A stretch of DNA of 64,000 nucleotides from NCBI GenBank assembly GCA_003134685.1, contig PLCA01000005.1, positions 1-64,000 on the forward strand, in the 5' to 3' direction. Positions within the stretch are counted from its first letter, which is position 1, and each line of letters opens with the position of its first letter. The stretch comes from Gemmatimonadota bacterium (GTDB lineage: Bacteria; Gemmatimonadota; Gemmatimonadetes; Gemmatimonadales; Gemmatimonadaceae). This document shows positions 1 through 9,629 of the stretch, one piece after another. Made by a program: the position numbers and the translations under genes. The notes below the pieces were generated by a model. The model was not told where the DNA came from, did no database searches, and was given only the letters and a program-made list of their open reading frames with translations.

Positions 1-170
1 CGATGATGGCGGTTGTTCTAAAAAGTTCCAAAACAATTCTCCAGCTGTTTGTCTACACGATCAATCTTGAAAATCCAAGAGACTCGCCCACCTAGGTAAC
101 AAAGAAAAACTGCCACTCGCCAAGGCCAGTGGCGGCTTCACAAGTCATGTTCGCTGGCACACTTACATGA

Positions 171-208
171 AAAAAACGCCCCGCCGGACAAACCGGACGG
201 GGCGTTTT
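171..208 (-). terminator. Rho-independent terminator of the Pal-like gene
   Basis: A GC-rich inverted repeat (CGCCCCGCCGG / CCGGACGGGGCG with a short AC-rich loop) is flanked by an A run on one side and a T run on the other. It lies just beyond the stop of the minus-strand lipoprotein gene and could work in both directions. The 170 bases before it show no gene or motif I can recognise. Confidence 0.8.
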
Positions 209-221
209 CGCTTCAGAAGCT

Positions 222-785
222 TTACATGCCCGACGTGATCACGAACTCGTCGCGCCTGTTCTTCGCGCGGCAGTCGTCGTCGTGCGAAGTCTTGCAAGCG
301 GGCCTCTCTTCGCCGTAGCTCACGATCTGAACTCTCGACGCATCGACTCCGCGGTCTGTCAGATAGCGGTTGGCGATCGCGGCACGACGCTGACTCAGCG
401 CCATGTTGTACTCGTCGGAGCCGCTGTCGTCGGCGTTGCCTTCGACGCGGACGCGAACCGTTGGGTTCCTCTGAAGCGCGTCCACCTTCTGATCGAGGAG
501 GCGGATTGCTTCATCCGAGATCGTCGATTGATCGAACTGGAAGAAAACGGGCGTGGTGATCGCACTCTGATCGGTCGCCCGAGTCTTCGCGGCTTCCTCA
601 CGCTCACTCGCGGCACGATCTGCATCGGCACGGAGCTTCGCGTTTTCGCGATCGGCCGCGTCGCTGGCGGCACGATCAGCGGACACGGTAGGAGTAGGTG
701 CGGCCGCAACCTTGTGGCGCGAGCACGCGCTGCTCAAGGCAGCGAACGACAGTAAAGAAATGGATAGTATGGTTTTGGTTCTCAT
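222..785 (-). CDS. OmpA-family (Pal-like) peptidoglycan-binding lipoprotein
   Basis: Predicted outer-membrane lipoprotein that anchors the envelope to peptidoglycan. The ATG at 785 is chosen over an upstream in-frame ATG because it gives a compact signal peptide (MRTKTILSISLLSFAALSSAC) ending in a lipobox-like SSAC. An Ala/Arg/Glu-rich, probably coiled segment follows (about residues 35-75). A C-terminal OmpA domain comes next: VFFQFDQSTIS at its start, then NPTVRVRVEGNADDSGSDEYN, LSQRRAAIANRYL and a final RRDEFVI. In Pal the Asp and Arg of NADDxG and the RR region contact diaminopimelate. No tol genes are adjacent. Assignment to Pal proper rather than another OmpA lipoprotein is an inference. 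Confidence 0.85.
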   Translation of the reverse strand: MRTKTILSISLLSFAALSSACSRHKVAAAPTPTVSADRAASDAADRENAKLRADADRAASEREEAAKTRATDQSAITTPVFFQFDQSTISDEAIRLLDQKVDALQRNPTVRVRVEGNADDSGSDEYNMALSQRRAAIANRYLTDRGVDASRVQIVSYGEERPACKTSHDDDCRAKNRRDEFVITSGM

Positions 786-1038
786 GGGTCCCCAGTGTCT
801 GTGAAGATTCTCTTTCAAGACGACTATGTCTGCAAAATGGCTACCCATCGTTTAATCAGAATTTCTGCACCCGAATGCGCTCTGCTGGGGTTAACGTGGC
901 AGCGCGGCCACTTAGCGCTCGTATCATCGGGCCAACGCGTTCAAACAGTCTCGGCCGATCCGTTGACTTGCAGAACATTGGGTTCGGGCGTAAGGTCTTT
1001 TCGCGGTCCGCGATATCCCTCCCCATAGACGAGGTGTT
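786..1038. other. Divergent intergenic region, Pal-like gene / TonB receptor
   Basis: This 253-base gap must hold promoters for both divergent genes. I see a TTGACT at 963-968 that could be a -35 for the receptor, but no convincing -10 at normal spacing. GAGGTG sits just before the receptor ATG as a ribosome-binding site. No cobalamin-box or other riboswitch motif was recognised. Confidence 0.3.
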
Positions 1039-3876
1039 ATGCGACGCTCCCTCCGGCAGCTGTTGGTCGTTTTCACCCTCCCCGTCCTCGCTCTCTTCTT
1101 CACGCCGCAAACAACCGCGGCCCAGGGCGGCACGATTCGCGGACGGATCGCAGACTCAACCGGCGCGCCTGTCGCGCAGGCCGTCATCGTCCTCGATCCC
1201 AGCGGTCTCCGCGCCACGAGCAGGGAGACCGGCGAATACGTGATCACGCACGTCCCACGCGGTACTTACACCGTGCGCGTGCGACGGCTTGGCTACCTGG
1301 TGCCGACGGTCGAGGTGACCGTCGCCGAGGGGCAGATGGTGCGGCAGGATTTCATGGTGAACCATGCTGCGATATCGCTCACCGACGTGTTGATCGGCTC
1401 GCGGGCCCGACACACCGCCGCCGAAGAGCTCGCGGTTCCCGTCGATGTGTTCACACCGGAACAGATTCACTCGCAGGGGACCACCGAGACATCGCAGATT
1501 CTTTCCCAGCTGTCGCCATCGGTCAACTTCCCTCGACAGAGCGTGTCCGACGCGACCGAGATCGTGCGGCCTTTCACGATGCGCGGCCTGAGCCCCGATC
1601 ACACTCTGGTGCTGCTGAACGGAAAACGGCGCCATCACACCGCGCTCACCCATTACTACGGCGCGGGCGAGGGCGCGGGGTCGAGCGGGGTCGACATGAA
1701 CGCGATCCCAGCCGGCGCGATTGACCGGCTCGAGATTCTGCGCGACGGAGCGGCCGCCCAGTACGGGTCGGACGCTATCGCCGGAGTCGTGAATGTCGTC
1801 CTGAAAGAAGGTGTGTTCTCCCCGTTCCTGAGTGGGGACCTGGGGCAATACATGACGTCAAAGGAAAATCCGGCCGCGCTTCCGGATGCTAGTGGATCAC
1901 GCCCGGCATATCCTCGTGACGGACGCACTGTCGATGTCAACGGTGGATGGGGCATCCCGCTCGGCCGCGGCTCGCTCGGGTTGTTCGCCGAATATCGGGA
2001 TCGGCAGCCGACGAACCGGGCAGGACCCGATCCGACGGACATGTTCGTCGCGGGTGACGCTGACGTTGTCGTCGACGGAAAGCTCGTTGCGAAGAACAAC
2101 TCGATCGCCATGCCCAACCACCACTGGGGAGATGGCGCGTCGAAGGATCTGATGACTTTCGCCAGCGCCAACTTCCCGTTCGACGCCAAGGACCCGTCGG
2201 CCGGCCTTTACGCGTTTGGCGGATACAGCTTTCGGCGCGGCGCCGGCTTCGGATACATGCGACCACCCATGAGCGCGCGAAACTGGCCACAGATATATCC
2301 GAACGGGTTTCTTCCCAAATTTGCTCCCGACGTCCTGGATTTCTCCGCGGCGGGTGGGACGCGCGGACTGTTCTCGGGCTGGGCGTACGATCTTGGCGCC
2401 ACCGTCGGGCACAACGGGTTCAAGTACAACCTCCAGAACACACTCAACGCGTCTCTAGGGCCGTGCCTGATCACCGCCTGCGCACCAGGAGCGGACGGAG
2501 TGCTGGGTAACGCCGACGACCCGGGAATTCCCAACAAGACGAACATCTTCGCCGGCGAGCTCCGGTTCACCGAAGCGATCCTCAGTCTCGACGCCAGCCA
2601 CGAGTACGCGATGGGAGTCGCATCACCGGTGACCGTCGCGATCGGCACAGCGTTCCGAAACGAGCGGTATCAGATCATTCCCGGCGAGCCGGCTTCGTAT
2701 ATCAACGGTTTCCACCCGGACCAGTACGGCGGCATCGCGGCGTCCGGCTCGCAGGTGTTCCCGGGATTCCGGCCGGCCGACGCAGCCGATGCGCACCGGA
2801 ACAACGTCGGCGCCTACGTCGAGCTCGAGGGTGATCTCGTCCCGAAACTCCTCGCGAATGTCGCCACGCGCTTTGAGCACTACACCGATTTCGGCAACAG
2901 CCTCACCGGCAAGCTGGCAATGCGGTTCCAGCCGACGCAGCGTCTTACGCTCCGCTCCGCGGTGAGCACCGGGTTCCGCGCGCCGTCGCTCAATCAGAGC
3001 TACTTCTCGAGCGTCGTGACCAACTTCCAGGCTGACCCCACAACCGGGAATCCGGTTCCGTTCGAGATCGGAATATTCCCCGTCAACTCGGTCGAGGCGC
3101 GCGCACTCGGCGCGCGACCGCTGCAACCCGAGTCCTCGAAAAACTTCAGCGCCGGATTCGCCGCGACGCCTGTCGAGAATCTCACGTTCACGAGCGACTT
3201 CTACTACATCGCCATAGACCATCGCATTGCGATCACGGGATTTCTGGGCGATGGCACTGACAGCGTCTCGGCGATACTCCGGAACGTCGGTTCGCGCGCC
3301 ACGACGGCGCAGTATTTCACCAATGCCATCAACACTCGCACCCGCGGCCTCGACGTCACCGGAGACTACACGGTGGAGACTCTGGGAGGGACTGCTGGCT
3401 TGAACGCGGTCTTCAACTTCACACGTACGACGATTCCGAACGAGAACAATATTCCTCTCCCGCCCGAGCTCCAGGGCACGGGCGTGACGCTGATCAACAA
3501 GTACGACGAAGGGGGCCTGCTGGCGATCACCAAGGAGCGTCCGGCGTGGCGAAGCACCGTGACCGGCCAGTACAGGCGCGGCGAGTGGAATGGAATGGCG
3601 CGCTATTCCTACTACGGGAAGTACTCTTCTTCTCTCTACAGCTACAGCGGCGGCGACGTCCAGAACTACAGAGGAAAGGGGCTCGTGGACACCGAGCTCG
3701 GATTCACTCCGAGGCCGGGATACAAGCTTTCCGTGGGAGCGCGAAACATTTTTGACGTCTATCCGGATGGGATGAACGAGGGCAATGGCTTCGACATCTT
3801 CCCGTGGCCACCGGCTTCTCCGTTCGGATACAACGGACGCTACCTGTACACTCGGCTGGAGCTGACAGGACGATGA
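1039..3876 (+). CDS. TonB-dependent outer-membrane receptor with carboxypeptidase-regulatory-like N-domain
   Basis: A 945-residue outer-membrane active transporter. It has a signal peptide to about residue 29 (ending TTAAQ), then an Ig-like carboxypeptidase-regulatory domain (about 32-115; GTIRGRIADSTGAPVAQA and GTYTVRVRRLGY are typical). The TonB plug follows (about 130-270; VLLNGKRRH, IDRLEILRDGAAAQYGSDA, GVVNVVLK). The rest is the 22-stranded barrel, ending in an aromatic-containing strand (YLYTRLELTGR). It is read toward a sugar/glycoside cluster but is separated from it by a terminator. The substrate cannot be read from sequence. A glycoside or oligosaccharide is a reasonable guess, a siderophore the main alternative. 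GAGGTG precedes the ATG. Confidence 0.92.
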   Translation: MRRSLRQLLVVFTLPVLALFFTPQTTAAQGGTIRGRIADSTGAPVAQAVIVLDPSGLRATSRETGEYVITHVPRGTYTVRVRRLGYLVPTVEVTVAEGQMVRQDFMVNHAAISLTDVLIGSRARHTAAEELAVPVDVFTPEQIHSQGTTETSQILSQLSPSVNFPRQSVSDATEIVRPFTMRGLSPDHTLVLLNGKRRHHTALTHYYGAGEGAGSSGVDMNAIPAGAIDRLEILRDGAAAQYGSDAIAGVVNVVLKEGVFSPFLSGDLGQYMTSKENPAALPDASGSRPAYPRDGRTVDVNGGWGIPLGRGSLGLFAEYRDRQPTNRAGPDPTDMFVAGDADVVVDGKLVAKNNSIAMPNHHWGDGASKDLMTFASANFPFDAKDPSAGLYAFGGYSFRRGAGFGYMRPPMSARNWPQIYPNGFLPKFAPDVLDFSAAGGTRGLFSGWAYDLGATVGHNGFKYNLQNTLNASLGPCLITACAPGADGVLGNADDPGIPNKTNIFAGELRFTEAILSLDASHEYAMGVASPVTVAIGTAFRNERYQIIPGEPASYINGFHPDQYGGIAASGSQVFPGFRPADAADAHRNNVGAYVELEGDLVPKLLANVATRFEHYTDFGNSLTGKLAMRFQPTQRLTLRSAVSTGFRAPSLNQSYFSSVVTNFQADPTTGNPVPFEIGIFPVNSVEARALGARPLQPESSKNFSAGFAATPVENLTFTSDFYYIAIDHRIAITGFLGDGTDSVSAILRNVGSRATTAQYFTNAINTRTRGLDVTGDYTVETLGGTAGLNAVFNFTRTTIPNENNIPLPPELQGTGVTLINKYDEGGLLAITKERPAWRSTVTGQYRRGEWNGMARYSYYGKYSSSLYSYSGGDVQNYRGKGLVDTELGFTPRPGYKLSVGARNIFDVYPDGMNEGNGFDIFPWPPASPFGYNGRYLYTRLELTGR

Positions 3877-3884
3877 GGCGGATT

Positions 3885-3930
3885 GGGAAGGGAGACGCTT
3901 TCCGAGGAATCCCTTCCCGCACTCTTTTTC
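3885..3930 (+). terminator. Rho-independent terminator after the TonB receptor
   Basis: GGGAAGGGA (3885-3893) pairs perfectly with TCCCTTCCC (3910-3918), followed a few bases later by a T5 tract. It ends the receptor transcript, so the sugar cluster downstream probably has its own promoter or depends on read-through. Confidence 0.7.
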
Positions 3931-3995
3931 CGGTTCCGCTTGATTGCGGAGCGAGAGCCGGCTCTCCATACTAGCTGCACTCTCACCCCAGACCT

Positions 3996-4853
3996 GTGAC
4001 CCTACACACCCGCCGCACATTCCTCGCGACGCTCGGCGTCGCCGCTATCGGGATCGCGAGCCGCGATGCCCTGGCCGATGGAATTCTCATGGCCCCTCGT
4101 CGCAAGCTAAAAAAAGTCGGTCTCCAGCTTTACACCGTCCGCGACCTGATGAAAGCGGATCTTCCGGGCACGCTCCGCAAGGTCGCGCAGATCGGGTACA
4201 AGGAAGTCGAATTCGCCGGATACTTCGGGCGGTCGCCGGCGCAGATTCGCGCGTTACTCAAACAGAATGGACTCACTTCGCCGTCGAGCCACATTGGGCT
4301 CGACATCCTGGAGAAGGATTCCGTCAGGGCATTCGCCGATGCCAAGGCGATCGGGCACCAGTGGGTGACCATGCCGTATATCCCCGAGGAGCGGCGAAAA
4401 ACCGTGGATGACTGGAACAAGATCATCGATCTCCTCAATCAGCTGGGCCCACAGGCAAAAGCCGCGGGACTTCGGCTCGCCTACCACAATCACGATTTCG
4501 AGATCAGGCCCGTCGATGGTGTGCGTCCGCTGGACATGATGCTCAGCAAGACGGACCCGGCGCTGGTCGACTTCGAGATGGATCTGTACTGGGTCGTGTT
4601 CGGCGGCGGCGATCCGCTCGACTTTTTCAATCGCTATCCGAAGCGTTTCGCACTGGTGCACGTGAAGGATTCGGCGGGTCCGCCCGATAACAAGATGGTC
4701 GATGTCGGCAAGGGCACGATCGATTTCCCCAAAATCTTCGCCCAGAGCGACAAGGCCGGCATCAAGCACTACTTCGTGGAGCACGACCAACCCGCGGATC
4801 CAATCGCCACGATCCGCAACAGCTACAAGTATCTGGCCGCTGTGAGATTCTGA
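3996..4853 (+). CDS. Tat-exported sugar phosphate isomerase/epimerase-like TIM-barrel protein
   Basis: Xylose-isomerase-like TIM barrel (AP_endonuc_2 superfamily), 285 residues, starting at GTG. The N-terminus carries a twin-arginine signal ([23 protein letters not shown]), so it is probably exported. Typical family stretches are [53 protein letters not shown] and YFVEHDQ; the conserved Glu, His and Asp metal ligands of the fold are present. Members act on keto-sugars or inositol derivatives rather than on phosphosugars in many cases. It is followed by a Gfo/Idh/MocA oxidoreductase and a DUF1080 protein, so a role in processing 3-keto-glycosides is likely. Exact substrate unknown. Confidence 0.85.
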   Translation: MTLHTRRTFLATLGVAAIGIASRDALADGILMAPRRKLKKVGLQLYTVRDLMKADLPGTLRKVAQIGYKEVEFAGYFGRSPAQIRALLKQNGLTSPSSHIGLDILEKDSVRAFADAKAIGHQWVTMPYIPEERRKTVDDWNKIIDLLNQLGPQAKAAGLRLAYHNHDFEIRPVDGVRPLDMMLSKTDPALVDFEMDLYWVVFGGGDPLDFFNRYPKRFALVHVKDSAGPPDNKMVDVGKGTIDFPKIFAQSDKAGIKHYFVEHDQPADPIATIRNSYKYLAAVRF

Positions 4854-4899
4854 TCGCGAGCACGCGGACAGCAACAGGCAAAACGGGGGAACGCGTTAC

Positions 4900-6456
4900 A
4901 TGACTGGCAAGAAGGTCACGCGCCGCGAGTTCGTCGCTGACACCGGAAAGATCGGCCTCGGCGTGATGATCGTGCCGCGCCACGTTCTCGGCGGAGTCGG
5001 ATTCCAGGCGCCCAGCGATACCATCAACTTCGCTGTCGTCGGATTTGGCGGCATGGGCTCCGAAAACGCGCTGGAGCTGGCGAAGACTGAGAACCTCGTC
5101 GCCTTTGCCGACGTCGACTTCGGCTATTCCGCGAGCAAGGTAGCGGATAAGCTGAAGGGCGACGACAAGAAGGATCGACCCGATGGCATCACGCTCAAGC
5201 AGAAATTCGACAAGGCAGCCCGCTATTCGGATTTCCGCGAGATGCTCGACAAGCAGAAGGACATCGATGGAGTCGTGATCGCGACGCCCGATCACCTGCA
5301 CGCCGTGGTCGCGAAGTCCGCGATGCAACTTGGGAAGCATGTGTACGTGCAGAAGCCGCTCACGTATTCCGTGCACGAAGCGCGCGTCCTGCGCGACCTG
5401 GCGCTCGCAAATCCGAAGATCGTGACGCAGATGGGAAATCAGGGTCACTCGAGCGACGGCGCGCGGCTGATCAACGAATGGATCCAGGCCGGCATCATCG
5501 GACCCGTGCGGGACGTTCACGTCTGGACGAATCGCCCGGTCGTGTACTGGCCGCAGGGAGTTCCTCGTCCCACCGGCTCTCCGCCTCCGGCCGCTCCGCC
5601 GAGCCCATTCGGAAATCCATTCAGCTTTCGCTACGTGAACCAGCTGCTCGCGTCCGCGCTGGGCTCCTACCCGGTGCCGCCGGGATTGCACTGGGATCTC
5701 TACGTCGGACCCGTCGCGGAAGACATGCCGTATCACCCGATCTATCACCCTTTCAACTGGCGCGGCTGGCTCAACTTCGGGGTCGGCGCGCTCGGCGACA
5801 TGGGAGCGCACCTTATCGATCATCCCTTCTGGGCGCTCGGACTCACGCATCCGACGAGCATTGAAGCGACATCGACGCAGTGGGGAACGATGCCGATTCC
5901 GCCCGATCCGAGGGCCGCCGCGGGAACGCGCGAGGCCCGGGGATCCAACAAACCGGTCTCATATCCCGTCGCGACCGCGGTGCACTATCAGTTCCCCGCG
6001 CGCGGCGCGCAGCCGCCGGTGAAGCTCAGTTGGTACGACGGCGGGCTTTATCCACCTCGCCCCGACCAGCTACCGGACGAAGTCACGCTAAAGAGCGAAG
6101 GCGGCGTGATCTTCATCGGAGAAAAGGGAATCCTGATGAACGACACCTATGGATCGAATCCGCGACTCTTCCCTGTGTCACTCACCGAGGATGCGGCGCT
6201 GGTGCCGAAAACGTACGCGCGAATCCCGTGGAGCCACGAGATGAATTGGGTCAAGGCGATCAAGGGCGAGACAAAAGCCAGCTCACCGCTCGAGTACGCG
6301 GCGCAGCTCACCGAGACAATGCTGCTCGGAATCGTGGCGCTGCGCGCGGGACAGGGAAGAAAGATCCTGTACGACGGCGACAAGATGCTGGTCACCAACA
6401 TCCCCGATGCGAATCAGTACCTGACGCGAGAGTATCGCGCCGGTTGGGAAGTCTGA
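4900..6456 (+). CDS. Tat-exported Gfo/Idh/MocA-family oxidoreductase
   Basis: NAD(P)-dependent sugar oxidoreductase family, 518 residues. An N-terminal Tat motif ([15 protein letters not shown]) is followed by a Rossmann fold ([19 protein letters not shown]) and the family signature [20 protein letters not shown]...[17 protein letters not shown], whose KP is the catalytic-lysine region. A Pro-rich insertion (about residues 220-258) splits the usual WPQGVPRP...LHWDLYVGP region. Exported members of this family usually carry a pre-bound cofactor. It lies 46 bases after the isomerase-like gene and 21 bases before the DUF1080 gene, in one likely operon for glycoside oxidation or cleavage. Confidence 0.88.
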   Translation: MTGKKVTRREFVADTGKIGLGVMIVPRHVLGGVGFQAPSDTINFAVVGFGGMGSENALELAKTENLVAFADVDFGYSASKVADKLKGDDKKDRPDGITLKQKFDKAARYSDFREMLDKQKDIDGVVIATPDHLHAVVAKSAMQLGKHVYVQKPLTYSVHEARVLRDLALANPKIVTQMGNQGHSSDGARLINEWIQAGIIGPVRDVHVWTNRPVVYWPQGVPRPTGSPPPAAPPSPFGNPFSFRYVNQLLASALGSYPVPPGLHWDLYVGPVAEDMPYHPIYHPFNWRGWLNFGVGALGDMGAHLIDHPFWALGLTHPTSIEATSTQWGTMPIPPDPRAAAGTREARGSNKPVSYPVATAVHYQFPARGAQPPVKLSWYDGGLYPPRPDQLPDEVTLKSEGGVIFIGEKGILMNDTYGSNPRLFPVSLTEDAALVPKTYARIPWSHEMNWVKAIKGETKASSPLEYAAQLTETMLLGIVALRAGQGRKILYDGDKMLVTNIPDANQYLTREYRAGWEV

Positions 6457-6477
6457 ATAACTCATCCAGAGGAAGCC

Positions 6478-7224
6478 ATGATGCATGGAGCTGCCGCGCG
6501 CGCGGCGATCATCTCTCAGCTGGCGTTGCTCGTCCTTGCCTGTGCGCCACCGGGGAACAGCACGCCAGCCTCGAGTAGCACTACCACTTCAGGAGCCACA
6601 CCGTTGACCGCCGAGCAGCGCGCCGGGGGGTGGCGTTCTCTCTTCGACGGGACGAGCACCGCGGCCTGGCGTGGTTACAAAGAGGCGACGATGCCCGCCG
6701 GCTGGCAAATCGTCGATGGCGTGCTGACCAAGAAGGGATCGGTCGGGGACATCATGACCAAGGACCAGTTTGGAAACTTCGAGCTGGCGCTCGACTGGAA
6801 GGTGAGCCCGGGTGGCAACTCGGGAGTTTTCTATCGCGGCACCGAGGACTACGACAAGATCTACTGGAGCGCGCCCGAGTACCAGCTTCTCGACGACGCG
6901 GGGCATCCGGATGGACAGAGCAGGTTGACCTCGGCCGGCTCCGACTACGGGCTTTATCCGTCACCGGCAGGAGTCGTGAAGCCCGCGGATCAGTGGAACT
7001 CGACCCTGATCGTCATCAAGGGCAACACCGTCCAGCACTGGCTGAACGGGCAGAAGCTCCTCGAGTACGATCTTGGAAGCCCGGATTGGCAGGCGAAAGT
7101 CAAGGCGAGCAAGTTCGTTGCGTACCCGAAATACGGTTTGGCGCAGAAGGGCTACATAGCGATTCAGGGTGATCACGACGGAGCTCTGTGGATCCGGAAT
7201 GTTCGGATCAAGGAGCTTCCGTGA
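6478..7224 (+). CDS. DUF1080 (3-keto-disaccharide hydrolase-type) lipoprotein
   Basis: A 248-residue exported lipoprotein; the signal ends at LLVLAC. The domain after residue about 50 is a concanavalin-like jelly roll of the DUF1080/PF06439 family: [82 protein letters not shown] and [19 protein letters not shown] are all characteristic. Characterised members hydrolyse 3-keto-glycosides made by glucoside 3-dehydrogenases; a matching dehydrogenase pair is present at 13654-16133. GAGG precedes the ATG. The next gene starts inside this gene's last codons, indicating translational coupling to the permease. Confidence 0.9.
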   Translation: MMHGAAARAAIISQLALLVLACAPPGNSTPASSSTTTSGATPLTAEQRAGGWRSLFDGTSTAAWRGYKEATMPAGWQIVDGVLTKKGSVGDIMTKDQFGNFELALDWKVSPGGNSGVFYRGTEDYDKIYWSAPEYQLLDDAGHPDGQSRLTSAGSDYGLYPSPAGVVKPADQWNSTLIVIKGNTVQHWLNGQKLLEYDLGSPDWQAKVKASKFVAYPKYGLAQKGYIAIQGDHDGALWIRNVRIKELP

Positions 7225-8495
7225 GCGCGAGGGCGCGGCTCTCGACGATGATGTTCCTCCAGTATTTCATCTGGGGGGTGTGGTTCGTCACGATGGGGAC
7301 GTACCTGGGTCAAACGTTGCATTTCACCGGCCGACAAGTCGGTCTCGCGTATGGCGCGACGGCGATTGCGGCGCTGGTATCGCCCTTTTTCATGGGCGTC
7401 GTCGCCGACCGCTACTTCTCGAGCGAGAAGCTTCTCGCCGTGCTGCACCTGATCGGTGGTATTCTGATGTATCTCGTCTCGCGGCAGACGACATTCGCGA
7501 CTTTCTATCCACTGCTCATTTTGTACGCGCTGTGCTATATGCCGACGCTATCGCTCACGAATTCGATCTCCTTCCACCACGTGCGCGATCCCGGCCGTGA
7601 TTTTCCATTCATACGGGTTCTTGGAACGTTCGGGTGGATCGTCGCGGGAACCCTTGTGGGGAAGGTGTTTCACGCCGACGCCCGCGTTCTGCCGATGCAG
7701 CTCGCCGCCGGCGCTTCGATAGTCATGGCCGCATACTCGCTCGTACTGCCGCACACTCCGCCGAAGGCAGCGGGCTCGAGCTTCAGCGTCCACGATGCTC
7801 TGGGACTCGATGCGCTCGCCCTTCTCAAGAACCGCGATTTCTTCATTTTCGTGGCGGGATCGTTCCTTCTCTGCATCCCGCTCCAATTCTATTACTCGTT
7901 CGCCAACCCGTTCCTGAACGAAATCAAGGCGCCCGATCCGGCCTTCATCCAGACGTTCGGACAGTGGTCTGAGCTCGGCTTTATGCTGCTGCTACCGTTC
8001 GCGCTACGGAAGTTCGGCATCAAGGTCATCATGCTCGTAGGCATGGCGGCGTGGACGCTCAGGTATCTGGCGTTCGGAACGGGGGCGACGGGCCCCGCGA
8101 TGACGCTTATTTACATCGGGATTCTTCTCCATGGCGTCTGTTATGATTTCTTCTTCGTCAGCGGTCAGATTTACACCGACCAGCGTGCCGGCGAGAAGGT
8201 CCGAGCTGCTGCACAGGGACTCATCAACTTCGTCACGAACGGGTTGGGCTATTTCATCGGCGCGTTCGCGTCGGGTTGGGTCGTGGACCGGTACGTGACG
8301 CCGAACGCATCGTGCACCGATGCGGCGGCGGCCGCACAAGAGTGCCTCAAGGTCACGCATGACTGGCATGCGATCTGGCTCGTTCCGTCTGCCGGTGCGC
8401 TCGTGGTCTTCATCCTCTTCGCGGTGCTGTTCAGGCCGAGGGGCGGAGACACGGCTTCGGTCAGTGAAGTCGGCGCGGCGGGGGCTCCAGCATAG
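7221..8495 (+). CDS. MFS permease, nucleoside:H+ symporter (NupG-like) type
   Basis: Twelve-helix inner-membrane transporter of the nucleoside/H+ symporter branch of [25 protein letters not shown] at the N-terminus and [24 protein letters not shown] are typical. The GTG at 7221 is chosen because AAGGAG lies six bases before it and it overlaps the DUF1080 stop by four bases (GTGA). In-frame codons further upstream lie inside that gene. It gives about 424 residues. In this context it more likely imports the sugar or keto-sugar released by the upstream enzymes than nucleosides. That is inferred from the operon. Confidence 0.87.
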   Translation: MSARARLSTMMFLQYFIWGVWFVTMGTYLGQTLHFTGRQVGLAYGATAIAALVSPFFMGVVADRYFSSEKLLAVLHLIGGILMYLVSRQTTFATFYPLLILYALCYMPTLSLTNSISFHHVRDPGRDFPFIRVLGTFGWIVAGTLVGKVFHADARVLPMQLAAGASIVMAAYSLVLPHTPPKAAGSSFSVHDALGLDALALLKNRDFFIFVAGSFLLCIPLQFYYSFANPFLNEIKAPDPAFIQTFGQWSELGFMLLLPFALRKFGIKVIMLVGMAAWTLRYLAFGTGATGPAMTLIYIGILLHGVCYDFFFVSGQIYTDQRAGEKVRAAAQGLINFVTNGLGYFIGAFASGWVVDRYVTPNASCTDAAAAAQECLKVTHDWHAIWLVPSAGALVVFILFAVLFRPRGGDTASVSEVGAAGAPA

Positions 8496-8535
8496 AGCAA
8501 TAGACTATCGTCTCATTTTGCGGAGTGATGGAATC

Positions 8536-8943
8536 ATGTCCGGACGAATCCTGTTGGCCGCCCTCATTTCGGGAGTGGGAGGCATCTTCACGAGCTGGCT
8601 CATCACCGGCACGATCTTCCATCCCTTTCAGGCTCGTACGCCGCAAACGTGGCGGGCATCTGAAGGCGCGGCGCAATACGCGGCGGCGAGCGGCCTCACT
8701 GTTCTGTGCGCACTGGTCATCACAATACTCTTTTCGGCGACCGGCGGCCTCCACAGCGTTGCTGGTCCGATCACCAACGGCGTGTATTTCGGATTTCTCT
8801 GCTGGGGCGCGCTCGCACTTCCCGTTACTCTTTCTTCAGCCGTCTTTATCAACATCGATAAGGGGGTCGTGATTGGCCTCCTTCTCGACTGGCTGACGGT
8901 TTGTCTCTTGGCGGGCGGAGTCGCTGGGTGGCTCCTCGGCTGA
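8536..8943 (+). CDS. Four-helix inner-membrane protein of unknown function
   Basis: A 135-residue protein with four predicted membrane helices (residues about 3-27, 50-70, 80-105, 112-134) joined by short polar loops. The loop HPFQARTPQTWR between helices 1 and 2 resembles the architecture of small DUF1761-like membrane proteins, but the match is too weak to assign. The ATG at 8536 is chosen because the hydrophobic segment begins immediately and the preceding in-frame sequence overlaps the permease. No function can be proposed. Confidence 0.65.
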   Translation: MSGRILLAALISGVGGIFTSWLITGTIFHPFQARTPQTWRASEGAAQYAAASGLTVLCALVITILFSATGGLHSVAGPITNGVYFGFLCWGALALPVTLSSAVFINIDKGVVIGLLLDWLTVCLLAGGVAGWLLG

Positions 8944-9061
8944 GTAAGCTGTGGGAGCTGATCGCTTCCCAACAGACAACATCAAGTCGACAGGGGCGAC
9001 CTCGCTGAAGCAAATTCCACATTGAGCCGTAGGATTCAATACATACCTCGATGAGTGCACA

Positions 9062-9346
9062 ATGATGTTTTTACTGGCCCTGTTCGGAATCGTCGCGATC
9101 ACGATAATCACGATCGCCCGCTCGTGGATCTCGTGGGTCAGCGGCAACGCAAAGCGCGCGAACGGTTCGCCTAGTCCGCTGGCGGACGACAGGTTGGCCC
9201 GCCTCGAGCGCGCGGTCGACGCCATCGCGCTGGAGGTCGAGCGAATATCGGAGGGCCAACGGTTCACGACGAAACTGCTGAGCGAGCAGGCCCGCCCTGC
9301 GCCAAAGCCTGTCCAAAGGCAGATTGCAACCAACACGCCCACCTGA
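9062..9346 (+). CDS. Small membrane protein with cytoplasmic coiled coil
   Basis: A 94-residue protein: one N-terminal membrane helix (FLLALFGIVAITIITIARSW), a short polar linker, then an amphipathic heptad-like segment (LADDRLARLERAVDAIALEV) and a Pro-rich tail. The layout resembles PspB-like or other single-pass adaptor proteins, but no family is recognised. It lies 11 bases before a small lipoprotein gene. Confidence 0.6.
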   Translation: MMFLLALFGIVAITIITIARSWISWVSGNAKRANGSPSPLADDRLARLERAVDAIALEVERISEGQRFTTKLLSEQARPAPKPVQRQIATNTPT

Positions 9347-9357
9347 GCGAGGCCTTC

Positions 9358-9588
9358 ATGTCAAAACGGGGAATTGCACTCGCCGGAGTCGCTCTCGCGC
9401 TTGCCCTCACTGCCTGCGGCAAGAATGAGCCAGAGAACAAGCCGGCACTCACTCAGCGCGAAAAGGACAGCATCTTTGCCAACTCCACGATCCCGGGCGC
9501 CAGGGCGGTCAAGAAATCCATGACCGTGGCCGATTCCGCCACGGCGAGGCAGCAGCGCATGATGGACACGTCTCAGCAGAATCCCTGA
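9358..9588 (+). CDS. Small lipoprotein of unknown function
   Basis: A 76-residue precursor with a classical lipoprotein signal (ALAGVALALALTAC, lipobox LTAC) followed by about 57 hydrophilic residues rich in Lys, Glu, Ser and Gln. The mature part has no recognisable domain. Such short charged lipoproteins are often species-restricted envelope components. Confidence 0.65.
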   Translation: MSKRGIALAGVALALALTACGKNEPENKPALTQREKDSIFANSTIPGARAVKKSMTVADSATARQQRMMDTSQQNP

Positions 9589-9629
9589 GCCGGAGATTGT
9601 GGGACGAGGCTTGCATCGACTGACAGCCA

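Noticed and set aside
849-1038. Cobalamin riboswitch before the TonB receptor
   Set aside because: No B12-box sequence or conserved core was found.
2623-4020. Long antisense open frame under the TonB receptor
   Set aside because: A by-product of GC-rich third codon positions. It has no domain motifs, and the sense strand encodes a clear receptor.
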